Shown here: positions 1-10,100 of the stretch, piece after piece
Layout: each line of letters starts with the position of its first letter
How positions within the stretch are numbered: the stretch's first letter is position 1
Assembly (NCBI GenBank): GCA_034111025.1
Contig: JAWUYB010000045.1
Coordinates: 1-24,405, forward strand
From: CAJXJP01 sp034111025
Lineage (GTDB): Bacteria; Patescibacteriota; Gracilibacteria; BD1-5; UBA6164
Length of the DNA: 24,405 nt
Direction: 5' to 3'
Program-made: the position numbers and the translations under genes
The notes under the pieces: model-generated
Seen by the model: the letters and a program-made list of their open reading frames with translations, nothing else
Told to the model about the DNA's origin: nothing
Databases searched by the model: none

Positions 1-187
1 AATTAATGAGAAAGTACCTTTGACAAAGGAAGAAAAATTAAAGAAAACTTTTTATCTCACAGTTCAGTTACACATATATTTAAAATCAAACGGAATAACG
101 CAATCAGGTTGTTTTGACTTTAAATACGCAAAAATAGCACAGCCTTATCAGAATTACGCAATCGAAGGCTGTACAATTACGAAGTAA
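1..187 (+). CDS. 3' end of an unknown protein (partial, enters from the left edge)
   Basis: An open frame runs from the left edge (first full codon at position 2) to TAA at 185-187, giving the last 61 residues of a protein. The visible part is rich in Lys, Tyr and Gln, has two Cys (one in SGCFDF, one in EGCTITK at the C-terminus) and shows no membrane segment. Its three glycines use GGA, GGT and GGC and none uses TGA, unlike most genes in the window, but three codons are too few to argue foreign origin. A hairpin terminator follows within 10 bases. I do not recognise the family. A two-Cys C-terminus could fit an exported or pilin-like protein, but that is a guess. Confidence 0.55.
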   Translation, partial: INEKVPLTKEEKLKKTFYLTVQLHIYLKSNGITQSGCFDFKYAKIAQPYQNYAIEGCTITK

Positions 188-195
188 TATAGTAA

Positions 196-229
196 AAAAG
201 CCAAAAAACGCAATTGTTTTTTGACTTTT
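196..229. terminator. Bidirectional intrinsic terminator
   Basis: The 8-bp stem CAAAAAAC / GTTTTTTG (202-209 with 216-223) has a 6-base loop. After one mismatch it continues with G-C and A-T pairs out to 196 and 229. A/T tracts on both sides let it act on both strands. It lies between the plus-strand fragment ending at 187 and the minus-strand gene ending at 271. Confidence 0.6.
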
Positions 230-270
230 ATTTGATTTTTTTTGTTAAAATGTTTTTTGGTGTTTTTTTA

Positions 271-852
271 TTATAAAACTGTAGATTCTTTAAAAAAATC
301 ATATTCATTACTCAAACTATTTTTAAATGAATCATCTATAATTTTCAAAGTATATATCATATCCTTAACTAATTTCGATGTTTCTCAATCTAGATTATTA
401 GAATCTAAAAACATTGTCATTTCCTGACTAATTCTTTGAAATAATTGTTTAAACACTATTGTTTTAGCTAATATATCTGACACTGTTTGTCTAATATTTC
501 AAGATTCTCAACGAAATATTTGTACAATAGATGCTAACACTTTTGCTGATGTTTTTGTAACAATTCACACATTAGCAATCATTTTATTTCACATACTTGT
601 CTTTTCTAGTGAATCTTGAGTATCAGATTGCAATAAAATTCTAAATTTTTCTAATTCTTCATAAAATCATTTTAATTCCTCATATTTAGAAAAATTCGTC
701 AAATTAAGGTTTACTCATCCTAATATAATAGATACATTTTGAGATACTTGATTATCAATTTCTAATGATAGTTTAGTATCTAAATATTCTCACTTGGTAT
801 CTTTAAACTCGTCAGAATTCTGAATATCCTCTAAAATTTCTATTAAATCCAT
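271..852 (-). CDS. Unknown soluble, helix-rich protein (193 aa)
   Basis: The frame runs from ATG at 852-850 to TAA at 273-271 when TGA is read as Gly. At least seven TGA codons fall inside, so under the standard code only scraps remain. An ATG eight bases further upstream is in another frame and stops at once. The product is rich in Glu, Asp, Lys, Leu and Ile, starts MDLIEILEDIQ, and has no signal peptide or clear membrane segment. The second half (about 85-193) reads as long amphipathic helices, possibly a coiled coil. It lies 37 bases downstream of the frameshifted extension of the gene at 1003-1695, so the two may share a transcript. I do not recognise the family. Confidence 0.7.
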
Positions 853-889
853 ATAATCATATTAATAATTTATTTAAATCATTATATCA

Positions 890-1030
890 TTATTTAATAT
901 ATTTTACAAATTTTACAATTTTATATCACTTCTCCTCTATTTTCTTTTCATCAATTTTATAGATAACCGGAGAAAGATTCTCTAATACTTTTTCATCTGA
1001 AATTATTTTTCAATACTGTCTAAAAATGAA
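890..1030 (-). pseudogene. Out-of-frame 3' extension of the 1003-1695 gene
   Basis: This stretch has no start codon of its own. It reads as about 46 residues in the frame shifted by one base from the upstream gene, ending ..KIVKFVKYIK at TAA 892-890. The composition (Lys, Ile, Glu) and the TGA-Gly use match the gene above. The simplest reading is that it is the true C-terminus of that protein, cut off by a one-base loss in a short T run. Confidence 0.5.
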
Positions 1031-1695
1031 GTTAAAGCTCCTTTTGAAAACTCCTGATTAGTTTTATTTAATAAATTTTTCATTATTTGTACATATAATA
1101 TTTTTGATTTTTCATCCAATACATCATATCAAGATCTCAAACTAGAAGCTAAATTAATTGAATCAAATCTTTGAGGTTCAAGCGTAAAAACAATTTGTAA
1201 AAATTTTACATCACTATGTAATAAAGGTAAATTATCTGTAGTAGGATCATCAAATTCATTCTTATCTAGCGTATAATCCGTTGTAAGTAAATTTTCAGCT
1301 AATATAATTCTAGCTAAGGTAGTATCCAGGTATTTGTAGTTTTGATCTATCTTTCATACGATTTCATTTATTTCTACATCAGAATATTTATATATATCAC
1401 TTAAAATATAATACATTTGTATTTTATCAACTTCTCATAATTTTTCTTTATTCAAATGCTTTAAGATATATTTTCAAACTTCTAAATCAATATTTGAAAA
1501 ATCTAAAAATTCATTCACATAGAAATCATTATGCCTATTAACATATAAAAATGCTTTATTTTTATAATCACATATTCACTCGAATAATTGAGTATCAAAG
1601 GATATTTTTTTTTCCACACAGTCTTTTTGTAATAAATCTGTTACAGAATATATAAATAATGAGATAATAATTATTAATACGAATATTTGCTTCAT
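1003..1695 (-). CDS. Unknown exported or membrane-anchored protein, probably frameshifted near its 3' end (230 aa as read)
   Basis: ATG at 1695-1693 opens a frame to TAA at 1005-1003, with five TGA codons read as Gly. The N-terminus MKQIFVLIIIISLFIYS is a single hydrophobic segment (signal peptide or anchor), followed by an acidic, Tyr- and Leu-rich domain of about 200 residues with no motif I recognise. The reading frame shifted by one base stays open and protein-like from about 1030 down to TAA at 892-890 (..FRQYGKIISDEKV..), including two further TGA-Gly codons. One added T in the T5 run near 1022-1026 would join the two parts into a 268-residue protein. This may be a real deletion, a sequencing error in a homopolymer, or slippage. 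Downstream, at 852, the next minus-strand gene starts. Confidence 0.65.
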
Positions 1696-1713
1696 TTTTT
1701 CTTTAATATGAGA

Positions 1714-1740
1714 TAAAAAGCGGAATATAAATTCCGCTTA
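1714..1740 (-). terminator. Intrinsic terminator after the C39-like protease gene
   Basis: The 9-bp perfect stem AAGCGGAAT / ATTCCGCTT (1718-1726 with 1731-1739) has an ATAA loop. On the minus strand it is followed by a T5 run (CTTTTTATC). It lies 40 bases past the stop of the protease pseudogene. Confidence 0.75.
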
Positions 1741-1779
1741 TTTTAAACTAAAATTTTATAAATACAATTTTTAGTTTTT

Positions 1780-2442
1780 TTATGGTTTAGCTCGCAAATA
1801 TGGTAAATTACCCTGAATCGCGTTCGCTAAATTACTTTTATGTATCGAATGTTCTCCCCCATAGTATGGGTCAAAATAATACAATTCTTCAGTATTTGCA
1901 TCATATTTATAAAAAACAACAATATGAGCAAATCCTCCAATTGGATTATCTGGATAATTTGCTTCTAATCCAAGTATTACAGGATAATCTTGGCCTATAC
2001 GATTTATCATTGAAGATAAATTAGTTGCAATTGAAGAGCTTCCAGATGCTTTCACTGAGACAGCCCATCCAGCATTTTTTGCATATTGCTTTAATTCATC
2101 CGTACTTGTACCTTGAGTTGTATTAAATGATTTTCCTGAAATTCCATCATAAATTTTACGCAAACTATATCTTGCATAAAAATAATCTTGCGCAGGTGGG
2201 AATGGTATAAATGAAGAGGTTTTACTCCAAAAATAGTTTTCCACAAACAACAAAGACGTTGGACCGCAAGTGTAATTTCTATTAGTATTAACTTGTAATA
2301 ATAATTAAGCATCCTTAGTTGAATCAATAAAGCCATCCACATAAGATACATTATTTACAACCTTTGCAAAAACAGAACCACTAACAAGACTTAATGCACA
2401 TGCAACCAATGTTGCTTTTATTTTTGTATTTAATTTTTTCAC
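1780..2442 (-). pseudogene. Secreted C39-like cysteine protease, interrupted by an in-frame TAA
   Basis: GTG at 2442-2440, with AAAGGA upstream, opens a frame of 221 codons to TAA at 1782-1780. It is broken by TAA at 2307-2305 (codon 46). Residues 1-26 form a signal peptide (VKKLNTKIKATLVACALS.., ending SVFA). After the break the frame continues NYTCGPTS with catalytic Cys59, then GGFAHIVVF with the His and YYFDPYYGG with the Asp, which is the triad layout of peptidase C39_2-type proteases. No start codon lies between the TAA and Cys59, so no active enzyme can be made by restart. CAA to TAA (DAQLLLQ) is the likely change. All 15 glycines are GGN and none is TGA, unlike its neighbours, which suggests recent transfer from a standard-code donor. 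No ABC transporter or bacteriocin gene adjoins it. Confidence 0.8.
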
Positions 2443-2818
2443 GTCATTTTTCCTTTGAATTGAGACGTTAACATTATTTTTATTTCACCTTCATCATTGA
2501 AAGCAAGAACATTATACTCATGAGGTATTAGCACAACATTAATTTTTCAGACTTTTTTGAAAAAACTTTTTTTGCTTTAAAATAGAGATGAGATAAGTCA
2601 TATTTTTAATAAATTAATTGCTTTTAGATAACAGAGTAAAAATATTTACATCTTTTAGGTTTAGAAGTATTTATTTGATTTATATATTATAAAATGTTAA
2701 AAACTCAATTTTATATCGAATTGTAAAGCAAAAATAAGAAAATAAGTTTGAATTATATAAAAATACATATAAAGTTATCTCGTTTATTCGTTTTTATACT
2801 TTTACATATCAAATAACC
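2443..2818. other. Intergenic region, no gene seen
   Basis: This AT-rich stretch of 376 bases separates two divergent genes. Apart from the minus-strand TATAAT at 2511-2516 and a possible plus-strand TATACT at 2795-2800 (19 bases before the lipoprotein start, no convincing -35), I see no gene, RNA or repeat. Reading TGA as Gly does not open any credible frame here. Short A/T runs near 2545-2575 can fold weakly but do not form a convincing terminator. Confidence 0.5.
2511..2516 (-). promoter_or_regulatory. -10 element upstream of the C39-like protease
   Basis: Minus-strand TATAAT sits about 70 bases upstream of the GTG start. The matching -35 position (ATGTTG, 17-base spacer) is poor. Confidence 0.4.
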
Positions 2819-4198
2819 ATGAAAAAAATAATCTGAGCAAGTGTTGCTCTATTAGCATTAACGAGTTGTGGAGTTCCTACTATAGAAAACCCAACTGATG
2901 CACTGCAACAAAATCAATCTGCATTAATTGAAAATGTACAAAAATTCCAAAAACTAACTCCAAATCAAACAAAAAGTATTTGAACTATGTCATTTGATGT
3001 ATCTGCAAAAGAATGATCAGCAAATGGGAATATTGGATATGATTTCAAAGCAAATCAAGAAACCTATGAAATTGCTGGTAATATGACTATGAATTTAAAT
3101 ATAGAATCAAATGATCCTATGTTAGCTTCTATCAATATGTCTGGTGATATGAGCCTAGATCTCATTACTTTAAAAGATAAAGTTATATTTAAACTAAATT
3201 CATTAAATATAGATGGTGCTGATGAAAATCCTCAACTTGCTATGGTTACTGCAATGACTGCTCCATTTCAAAATAATTGGTATTTTGTAAATAATATTGC
3301 TGAAAACCCAATGATGACAATTCAACAAGAATTACTAACAAAACAAAAAGAAGTTATTGCTCTAATGAAGAAACATACAATGCTTTCTCATGTAGCTACA
3401 AATGAAAATGCTGATTTTTATGACTATGATGTAAAATTAAATGAAGAAAATGTAGTTAATTTTATGAAAGATCTAGAAACTCTTGGTCAAACTGAAGAAA
3501 ACACTGATTCATTATTAACTCAAGAAGAAATTGATGATATAAAATCATCTGTTGCAAATTTTAACACAGAAGTTAAAGCAAATATCAAAATTGATAAATC
3601 TAATTTAGAATATTTTACTCTTACTTTTAGTCATGTTGATGGTTGAGTAACAATTGAAAACTCTAAAACAAGTTTTAATGTTATAATGAATGATACTCAA
3701 GAAAAAGGGACAGTTTCTATTTTATGAACAAAATCAAAAACTCAATTTGATGCAATCATAACCGTTGAACAAGAATCAGAAGGTGAAAAAATTGAACTTA
3801 TTAATGGTTCAATGAATATAAAAACTGATGGTAAAAAATCAGAAATGACATTATCAATGACGGTAAAAGATGAAGATACAAATGAAGAATTAAAAATGAA
3901 TTTTTCTCTTAGTGATACTACTACTGCAGAAGATGTAATAATCGAAGAACCAAGTGATGCTAAAAACTTTGAAGAAGTAATAGGACAAATGATGGGTTGA
4001 ATGATGTGAGCTCCAATTGAAATGGAAACTGGTCATGATGATATGAATAACGAAAGTATTCATATGAACTCAGATGATATGGATTTAAATATTGAATGAA
4101 CTGATATTGATATGAGTACTGCAGACATGGACTTGAAAATCACAGACACAAGTGTTCAAATAAATTCTGATGATATAAATATTTCTATTAATAATTAA
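2819..4198 (+). CDS. Lipoprotein with an acidic, Met-rich C-terminal tail (459 aa)
   Basis: ATG at 2819 to TAA at 4196-4198, with about ten TGA codons read as Gly. The first is codon 6 of the signal peptide MKKIIGASVALLALTSC, so the gene has no start under the standard code without it. A lipobox (LTSC, Cys17) predicts a lipid-anchored envelope protein. Residues about 60-390 alternate polar and hydrophobic residues as in large beta-sheet lipoproteins, with no catalytic motif seen. From about residue 395 the chain becomes unusual: GGMMGAPIEMETGHDDM followed by recurring D-M, D-L and D-I steps, ending in NISINN. The tail may bind cations or be structural; this is inference. The gene stands alone, with a strong terminator 7 bases after the stop. 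Family not recognised. Confidence 0.85.
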
Positions 4199-4205
4199 TA
4201 TATAG

Positions 4206-4248
4206 AATTAAAAAAAGATTTCTCATATTGAGAAATCTTTTTTTAATT
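4206..4248 (+). terminator. Strong intrinsic terminator after the lipoprotein gene
   Basis: A perfect 20-bp stem (4206-4225 with 4229-4248) has a 3-base loop, with TTTTTTT in its right arm. It would work in both directions but only the plus-strand gene ends here. Confidence 0.85.
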
Positions 4249-4262
4249 GAAAAATATTATTT

Positions 4263-4293
4263 TTGACTACAATAAAAGGAAATAAAATATAAG
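4263..4293 (+). promoter_or_regulatory. Probable promoter of mltG
   Basis: A good -35 (TTGACT, 4263-4268) is followed by an AT-rich -10 region (AATATA or TATAAG, within 4286-4293; spacer 17-19). The mltG start is at 4302, so the leader would be very short or absent. Confidence 0.4.
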
Positions 4294-4301
4294 TAGAAAG
4301 T

Positions 4302-5348
4302 ATGACATTTCAAAGAAAAAACGTAGAGAATAAAGATAAAAAGCAAAATCCAATTATAAGAATAATAAAGCTTCTTATTTGGCTAGCTATTTTTATATTT
4401 ATAATAAAATATATTTGATATTCTAATTTTACATCTGAGCCATTAATACTAGAAACTAAAACAGTTTCGGTGAAATCTAAAGAAACATATACATCTATAT
4501 GAGATAAATTATGATTAGATAAAACATATTTTAGACTATATAGAAAATATAATAATCTAGAAGAATTAAAAGTCTGAAACTACCAAATTCCAGAAAATGC
4601 AAACATTGAACAAATACTAGAAGCTTTACAAAAACCTATATTTCAAACTGAGAATATAACATTACTAGAAGGTTGGAATATATTTGATATAGATGAATAC
4701 CTCTCAAATAAATCCCTTATTAAAAAATGAGAATATATTTCTTATGCTGAAAATCCTGATAAAATAAAAGCTCTCACTAATTTTTTCCCATTTATAGAAT
4801 GAGTCAAATCTCTTGAAGGATATTTATACCCAGATACCTATACAGTTAATCCAGCAGAATTTGCTATAAATAAATTTGTCATTGTTCAACTCGAAACATT
4901 TGAAACAAAAGTTTATAATAAAATATTTAAAAATACTGCTATTTCTATAGAAAATTTACAAAGTGTTATAAATCTTGCAAGTATAGTTGAAAAAGAAGAA
5001 AAAAACTCAGATTACAAAAAAACCGTTGCAGGAATATTAAAGAAGAGATTGAAAGAAGGATGGATGATTGGTGCTGATATCACAGTATGTTATCCTTATA
5101 GATTAACTGCTCATGAATGTAAGCTCGTAGTATCAAAATACATTCGTGATAAAAACGAATACAATACAAGAACCATGAGAGGTTTACCAAAAACTCCAAT
5201 TGGAAATCCTAGTTATGATACTATTGAATCTACTCTTAATTATAACAAAACTTCATATTATTTTTATCTCCATGATAAAAAATGAAAAATATTTTATGCT
5301 GAAACAAATGCTCAACATGAATATAATAAATACAACTATATGAAATAG
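4302..5348 (+). CDS. mltG: Endolytic peptidoglycan transglycosylase MltG (YceG-like, 348 aa)
   Basis: MltG cleaves nascent glycan strands at the outer face of the membrane and so sets strand length. The frame from ATG 4302 to TAG 5346-5348 uses TGA as Gly about nine times. A short Lys/Asn-rich cytoplasmic head is followed by one membrane helix (about 29-46) and the extracellular YceG domain. The diagnostic motifs are present: NLASIVEKEE with the catalytic Glu near residue 230, KKRL..GADITVCY in place of the usual RL..LQSDPTVIY, YNTRTMRGLPKTPIGNPS, and GKIFYAETNAQHEYN near the C-terminus. The length is typical of the family. There is its own promoter and a terminator right after the stop. Together with alanine racemase at 21239-22375 it indicates a working peptidoglycan wall. 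Confidence 0.92.
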
Positions 5349-5358
5349 TTAAGAAGTC

Positions 5359-5397
5359 AAAAATAAACCCTTTGCATGAGCAAAGGGTTTATTTTTT
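5359..5397 (+). terminator. Intrinsic terminator after mltG
   Basis: The stem AATAAACCCTTTGC / GCAAAGGGTTTATT (5362-5375 with 5380-5393) has an ATGA loop, is extended by A-T pairs and followed by T6. It starts 11 bases after the mltG stop. Confidence 0.85.
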
Positions 5398-5423
5398 GGT
5401 ATATATAATATTTTTGATATAAT
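5396..5423 (+). promoter_or_regulatory. Promoter of the TSP3-repeat gene
   Basis: A -35 TTGGTA (5396-5401), 16-base spacer and consensus -10 TATAAT (5418-5423) lie 30 bases upstream of the ATG at 5453. The -35 overlaps the end of the preceding terminator. Confidence 0.55.
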
Positions 5424-5452
5424 AAATCTAATTTATTTTTATCTAAAATTAT

Positions 5453-7129
5453 ATGAAAAGCATTATTCTTTTTTGTTTATTTTTTCTATTAAGTTGAGTA
5501 GTTACTTTCGCTGAGAATACTGAAAAAGTAAAAATATCTGAGACTGATTTTTCTGCTAACTGTTTTGAATATTATTCTGAAATACCTAGCTCAAGTTTTG
5601 AAAAAAATGAGACATTTTTTTATACCTCTTTATATAAGGATCCTATAATAAATCAGTGAGATTATTTACTTACAACACAATACTGATCAGCAATCACTAA
5701 GAAATATCAATATATAAGTGATTTTGTAGAAAATTATGAATATATAAATGACCAAAATAAAAATACTTATATTGAATTAGATACAAGTAAACAGAAAGCT
5801 ATAATTTTGGACTTTTGAGAATTCATAAGTGATAAAAATATTCATTTAAATTTTGATTATTCAAAGAAATATCATTGAGTTGAATATCAAATCAGTACCG
5901 ATAATGAAAAGTATACCACTATTGATGATCATGATTTTTCCCATTATTGATTTCAATATGTTCGTATAAATTTTTATAAAAATGTAAAAACAACAATAGA
6001 AGAAAAAATAACTATTAGAGAATTAAGTTTTTCTAATACTAAATATCAATATGTTATACAAAATCTATCTAACGAAACTATAAAAATTTATGCTGAGAAT
6101 AAATGTAAAGGTGCATTTATAAATACTTCATATAATTCATCTCTTTCAAGTAATATTGATACAAAAAAAATATCTTCTTATTTTGAAGAAAATCCTTCCC
6201 TTGTCGCAAATCCTGAATCTGATAGTGATAATGACTGAACTCTTGATAAGTATGATAACTGTCCTATTATAAGTAATCCTAAACAACAAGACAGTAATTC
6301 AAATGGTATTTGAGATTTATGTGCGGATGATGATAATGACTGAATCTACTGAGATAAAGATAATTGTATAAATACATATAATCCTAATCAAGCAGATATT
6401 AATCAGAATAATATTTGAGATCTATGTGAATTTGATGCAGACAAAGATGGCATATTTGATGCAATTGATAATTGTAGAAATATTATCAATCCTGATCAAA
6501 TAGATTCAGATAAAGATAATATATGAAATGCTTGTGATAACTGTAGTATATACAATCCAAATCAACTCGATAAAAATTGAAACTGAATTTGAGATTTATG
6601 TGAGGATAGTGAAAAAAATTTAGAAGAAAATGATGATGATTCAGATAAAATAATAAACTATAAAGATAATTGTAGATATATAGCAAATGCCAATCAACTC
6701 GATACAGATAGAGATAATATATGAGATATTTGTGATAATTGTAAAAATATTCAAAACAATAAACAAATAGATAAAAACGAAAACTGAATCTGAGACATGT
6801 GTGAGGATTCAGATAATGATTGAATTGACTGATATTTAGATAATTGTATTCATATAAGTAATCCTGATCAAAAAGATGATGATAATAATTGAATTTGAAA
6901 TCTATGTGAAGATGCTGACTATGATAAAATAATATTTTCAGATGATAATTGTCCTTTTGTTTATAACCCTGATCAATCAGATATAGATAAAGATAATATT
7001 TGAGATAAGTGTGATGAAAGTGATGAAAGATTCATGGAATCAAATAAAACATTTTTTATTATATTATTACTCATAATAGTTTGATTATTCTGATTTGGAA
7101 TATTCTCAATGATGAAAAAATTAAAATAA
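5453..7129 (+). CDS. Surface protein with thrombospondin type-3 calcium-binding repeats (558 aa)
   Basis: ATG 5453 to TAA 7127-7129. A signal peptide (MKSIILFCLFFLLSGVVTFA) leads to an ectodomain of about 230 residues without recognised motifs. From about residue 255 to 525 follow roughly eight thrombospondin type-3 units of the pattern DxDNDG..DNC..NPxQ.D.D.NGIGDLC. Their alternate Asp/Asn side chains bind Ca2+ and their Cys pair between units in known TSP3 proteins. A C-terminal membrane helix (FFIILLLIIVGLFGFGIF) and MMKKLK tail anchor it. About 25 of 29 glycines are TGA, and they fall exactly on the family's invariant Gly positions, which independently proves UGA=Gly. Under the standard code the gene is invisible. 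It is followed after 36 bases by the DUF2339-like gene with no terminator between, so the two are probably one operon. A role in surface adhesion or envelope scaffolding is inferred. Confidence 0.9.
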
Positions 7130-7165
7130 AAATATTAAAAAAACTTATTTATAATAACAAAAATT

Positions 7166-10100
7166 ATGTTTAAACTATTAAACCGTTTTGCCTGGATATT
7201 ATCTATCTCATTATGATTAGCTCTTGCTATATATATAGACAATGATCTATTTATTTGATGAATTATTTTTTGAATTTTCTTTAAATTTATATTCTTGTCA
7301 TGAAATTTTATTCAAGAAAGATTGGAAGTCTTTGCTGATTGATTAGCAAGCATTATTCAATCAAAGATAAAAACAACTGAAAATATCAAAAATACTTCTA
7401 TTCCTCTTCAAGAAAAACTAGAAATTAAACAAGAAGCAGTTATAGATTTAGAAGAAGTTCCTCAAAATATAGAAACTATATCTGAAACTCCTATTATATC
7501 AGAAGCAAATTCTACAGATTATGAAGATAAAGAAGAAGATGATAACTTTAATTCAGAACCTTCAGCTTTTGAGATTTATCTAAAAAGATTCTTCTCTGAA
7601 AATTTACTAGCAAAAATTGGTTCTATTCTCGTATTCTTAGGTGTTGTATTCTTAATGAGTTTGATTTGGAATCAAATACCAGCAACTCTTAAAATTATCC
7701 TAGGTTTTGCTATTGGTTTCGCTACATATTTCACATGAGTAAAAATAGATAAAAAAGGTTACGCTTGAGAATCAAGAATATTACTTTGAACATGAATACT
7801 TATTAATTTCTTAGTAATATTAGCTTGAAAGTATATAATTTGAGATAATTATTCTGATATAAACACTCTTTCTAGTGGTATATTATCTACATGAATTACT
7901 TTCTTATTATTGATACTTAATACTGCTTTTTGAGTAGTTACTTCACTGGTATATAAATCAAGAACTCTATTGTTATTTTCGTTCATATTTGCTTATATTA
8001 ATCCATTCTTAACAGGATGAAGTATGGATTCTCCATATACTCTTGTTGGTTATTCAATGATTGTTTCACTTGGAGCATTATATACTGGAATCAAACAAAA
8101 TGACTATATTCTCAAAATATCAGCGTTTGGTTTATGAAATATACTATTCTTATTAGCTCCCTTCCAAACAGAAATTTGATGGATAACGATACTTGTTTCT
8201 AGTGCAATATTAGGACTGATTACTATTTTACACTTTGCAAAATCAGATAGTTCTAAAGTAGCAACTATATTTATTACAAATTACATTTTCATTATATTAT
8301 TACTCATTATAGGTTGAGATAATAATATAATAGCTGGAACATCTAGTTTTATTACATATATGATTTCTATATTATTTTTCTTCGGAATTTGAATATGGTT
8401 ATTTATGAAAGAAATCATGTTATGAATAACCTCTATTTTAATATTTCCAATATTAATTATTCTTGGTTTATTATTCACTTGAACTATTTTATTTATAGCT
8501 CCAGCATTAGCTATTGTAGTTCTAGCTTATTTAGTATGATTTAACAGTGTTCAATCGAGTTTATCTCCTGTATTAAAATATATATTTTTTGGATTACTAT
8601 GAGGATTCATATTTATGGTAAATTCATTCTTTTCAATAAGTACTATTACATTAGATTTACCGAGTTTCATTACTGTTATAGTTGTTTCATTCATCTTTCT
8701 ATTTACATCATATTATTTATCTTGTAAGAAGAATTCTGAATTTCTATATACTATTGGGACAATAGGAACAATATTTATGTTAGCTCCTATACTAGTTACT
8801 CAAAAATATATTCAACTTAAAAAATTTCAAGATACTGAAGATACCATTCTTCAAATGCTTCAAAATTCATTATTCACAATTTCAATTATTTCAGTCATTA
8901 TATTTGCTCTTGCAAATATAATTCTCCCTTTTATAAATAAAAGATTAATTCAAGGATCTTCTAATATTAAAAATTTACTCATTTGAAGTATCTTTGGTCT
9001 TATATTTATAGGATTTCAATTGTTTAGTTATTGAAGTATCTACTTCCCTGGAATCTCACTTGGTTTATCATTCTGAATATTAGCTATTTTATATTTTATT
9101 TTATCATATATCATGATGAATAATATATGAATAGAAGAAGTAAAAACTAAAGTAAATTTTAGAAATATTGTATATTCATATTTATTTATATCTATTTCAT
9201 TATTTTCTCTGTCTATCGCATTAGTATTTTCAAATAATCCTGAAATAATTTCAACTGTTTGGTTATTCGAAGCAACTATATTATTCTACTTTTATAATCA
9301 AACAAAAGAGGATAAGATTGGAACATTATGAATTATTCTCTTTATCATAGGTATTCTACAATTATTTGATTTATCTGCAGATAAATCACAATTCTTATTT
9401 TTGATACCACTCTCATTGATATTTGTTTCATTTGTGTTAAATATTAAATATTTAGACGATATTAAAAATTGAACTATGAGAGTCGTTCATGATCTATTTC
9501 ATATTTTATGAATAGGAGTTATAGCTATGTTTATTCTTGATATTATACCTAGTACAGGTCATTGATGGATTGTATTATGAATAAGTTTATTTATATTGAT
9601 ACTTTGATATATTTATTCAAAATTTTCATCAATAATACTAAAAGTATTTTTTATAACTGCATTTACTCTCTTCACATTTTCACATTTTGATGAATTATGA
9701 AGGATGTTAAGAAATATTGATAGAGATGATTTATCACATCTAAGAGTTTTACAATATTCAGCTTTTGCTATTATTAGTTACACTGTATTTATCTGGAATA
9801 AAGTGAATGTAAAAATATTTTATAATAGATTTATAAATAGTATTTTTATATTATATACTCTAGCCATTGTTTCTTACTTTGTTTTTGATATATTTGCTAC
9901 AACATTTGCTATCACAATATTCTGGTGAATATTAGCTTCAATTTATTTATTCTATTGAATAAGTTCTGAAAAAATAAAAATAAGAACTATTTGATTATAT
10001 TTACTGACATTAGTTCTTTGAAAAATATTTATATATGATATTTGGTATTTAGATAATGCTGTTACAAGAGTTGTAGCACTTATGGTTATTGGTATTCTAC

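Noticed and set aside
1780..2442. C39-like protease as part of a bacteriocin export system
   Set aside because: It has its own signal peptide and no fused or adjacent ABC transporter or double-glycine leader peptide; the nearest ABC genes are 13 kb away on the other strand and are YadGH-like.
5453..7129. Many in-frame UGA codons as selenocysteine sites
   Set aside because: Far too many sites, no SECIS-like hairpins after them, and the positions are conserved glycines, not cysteines.
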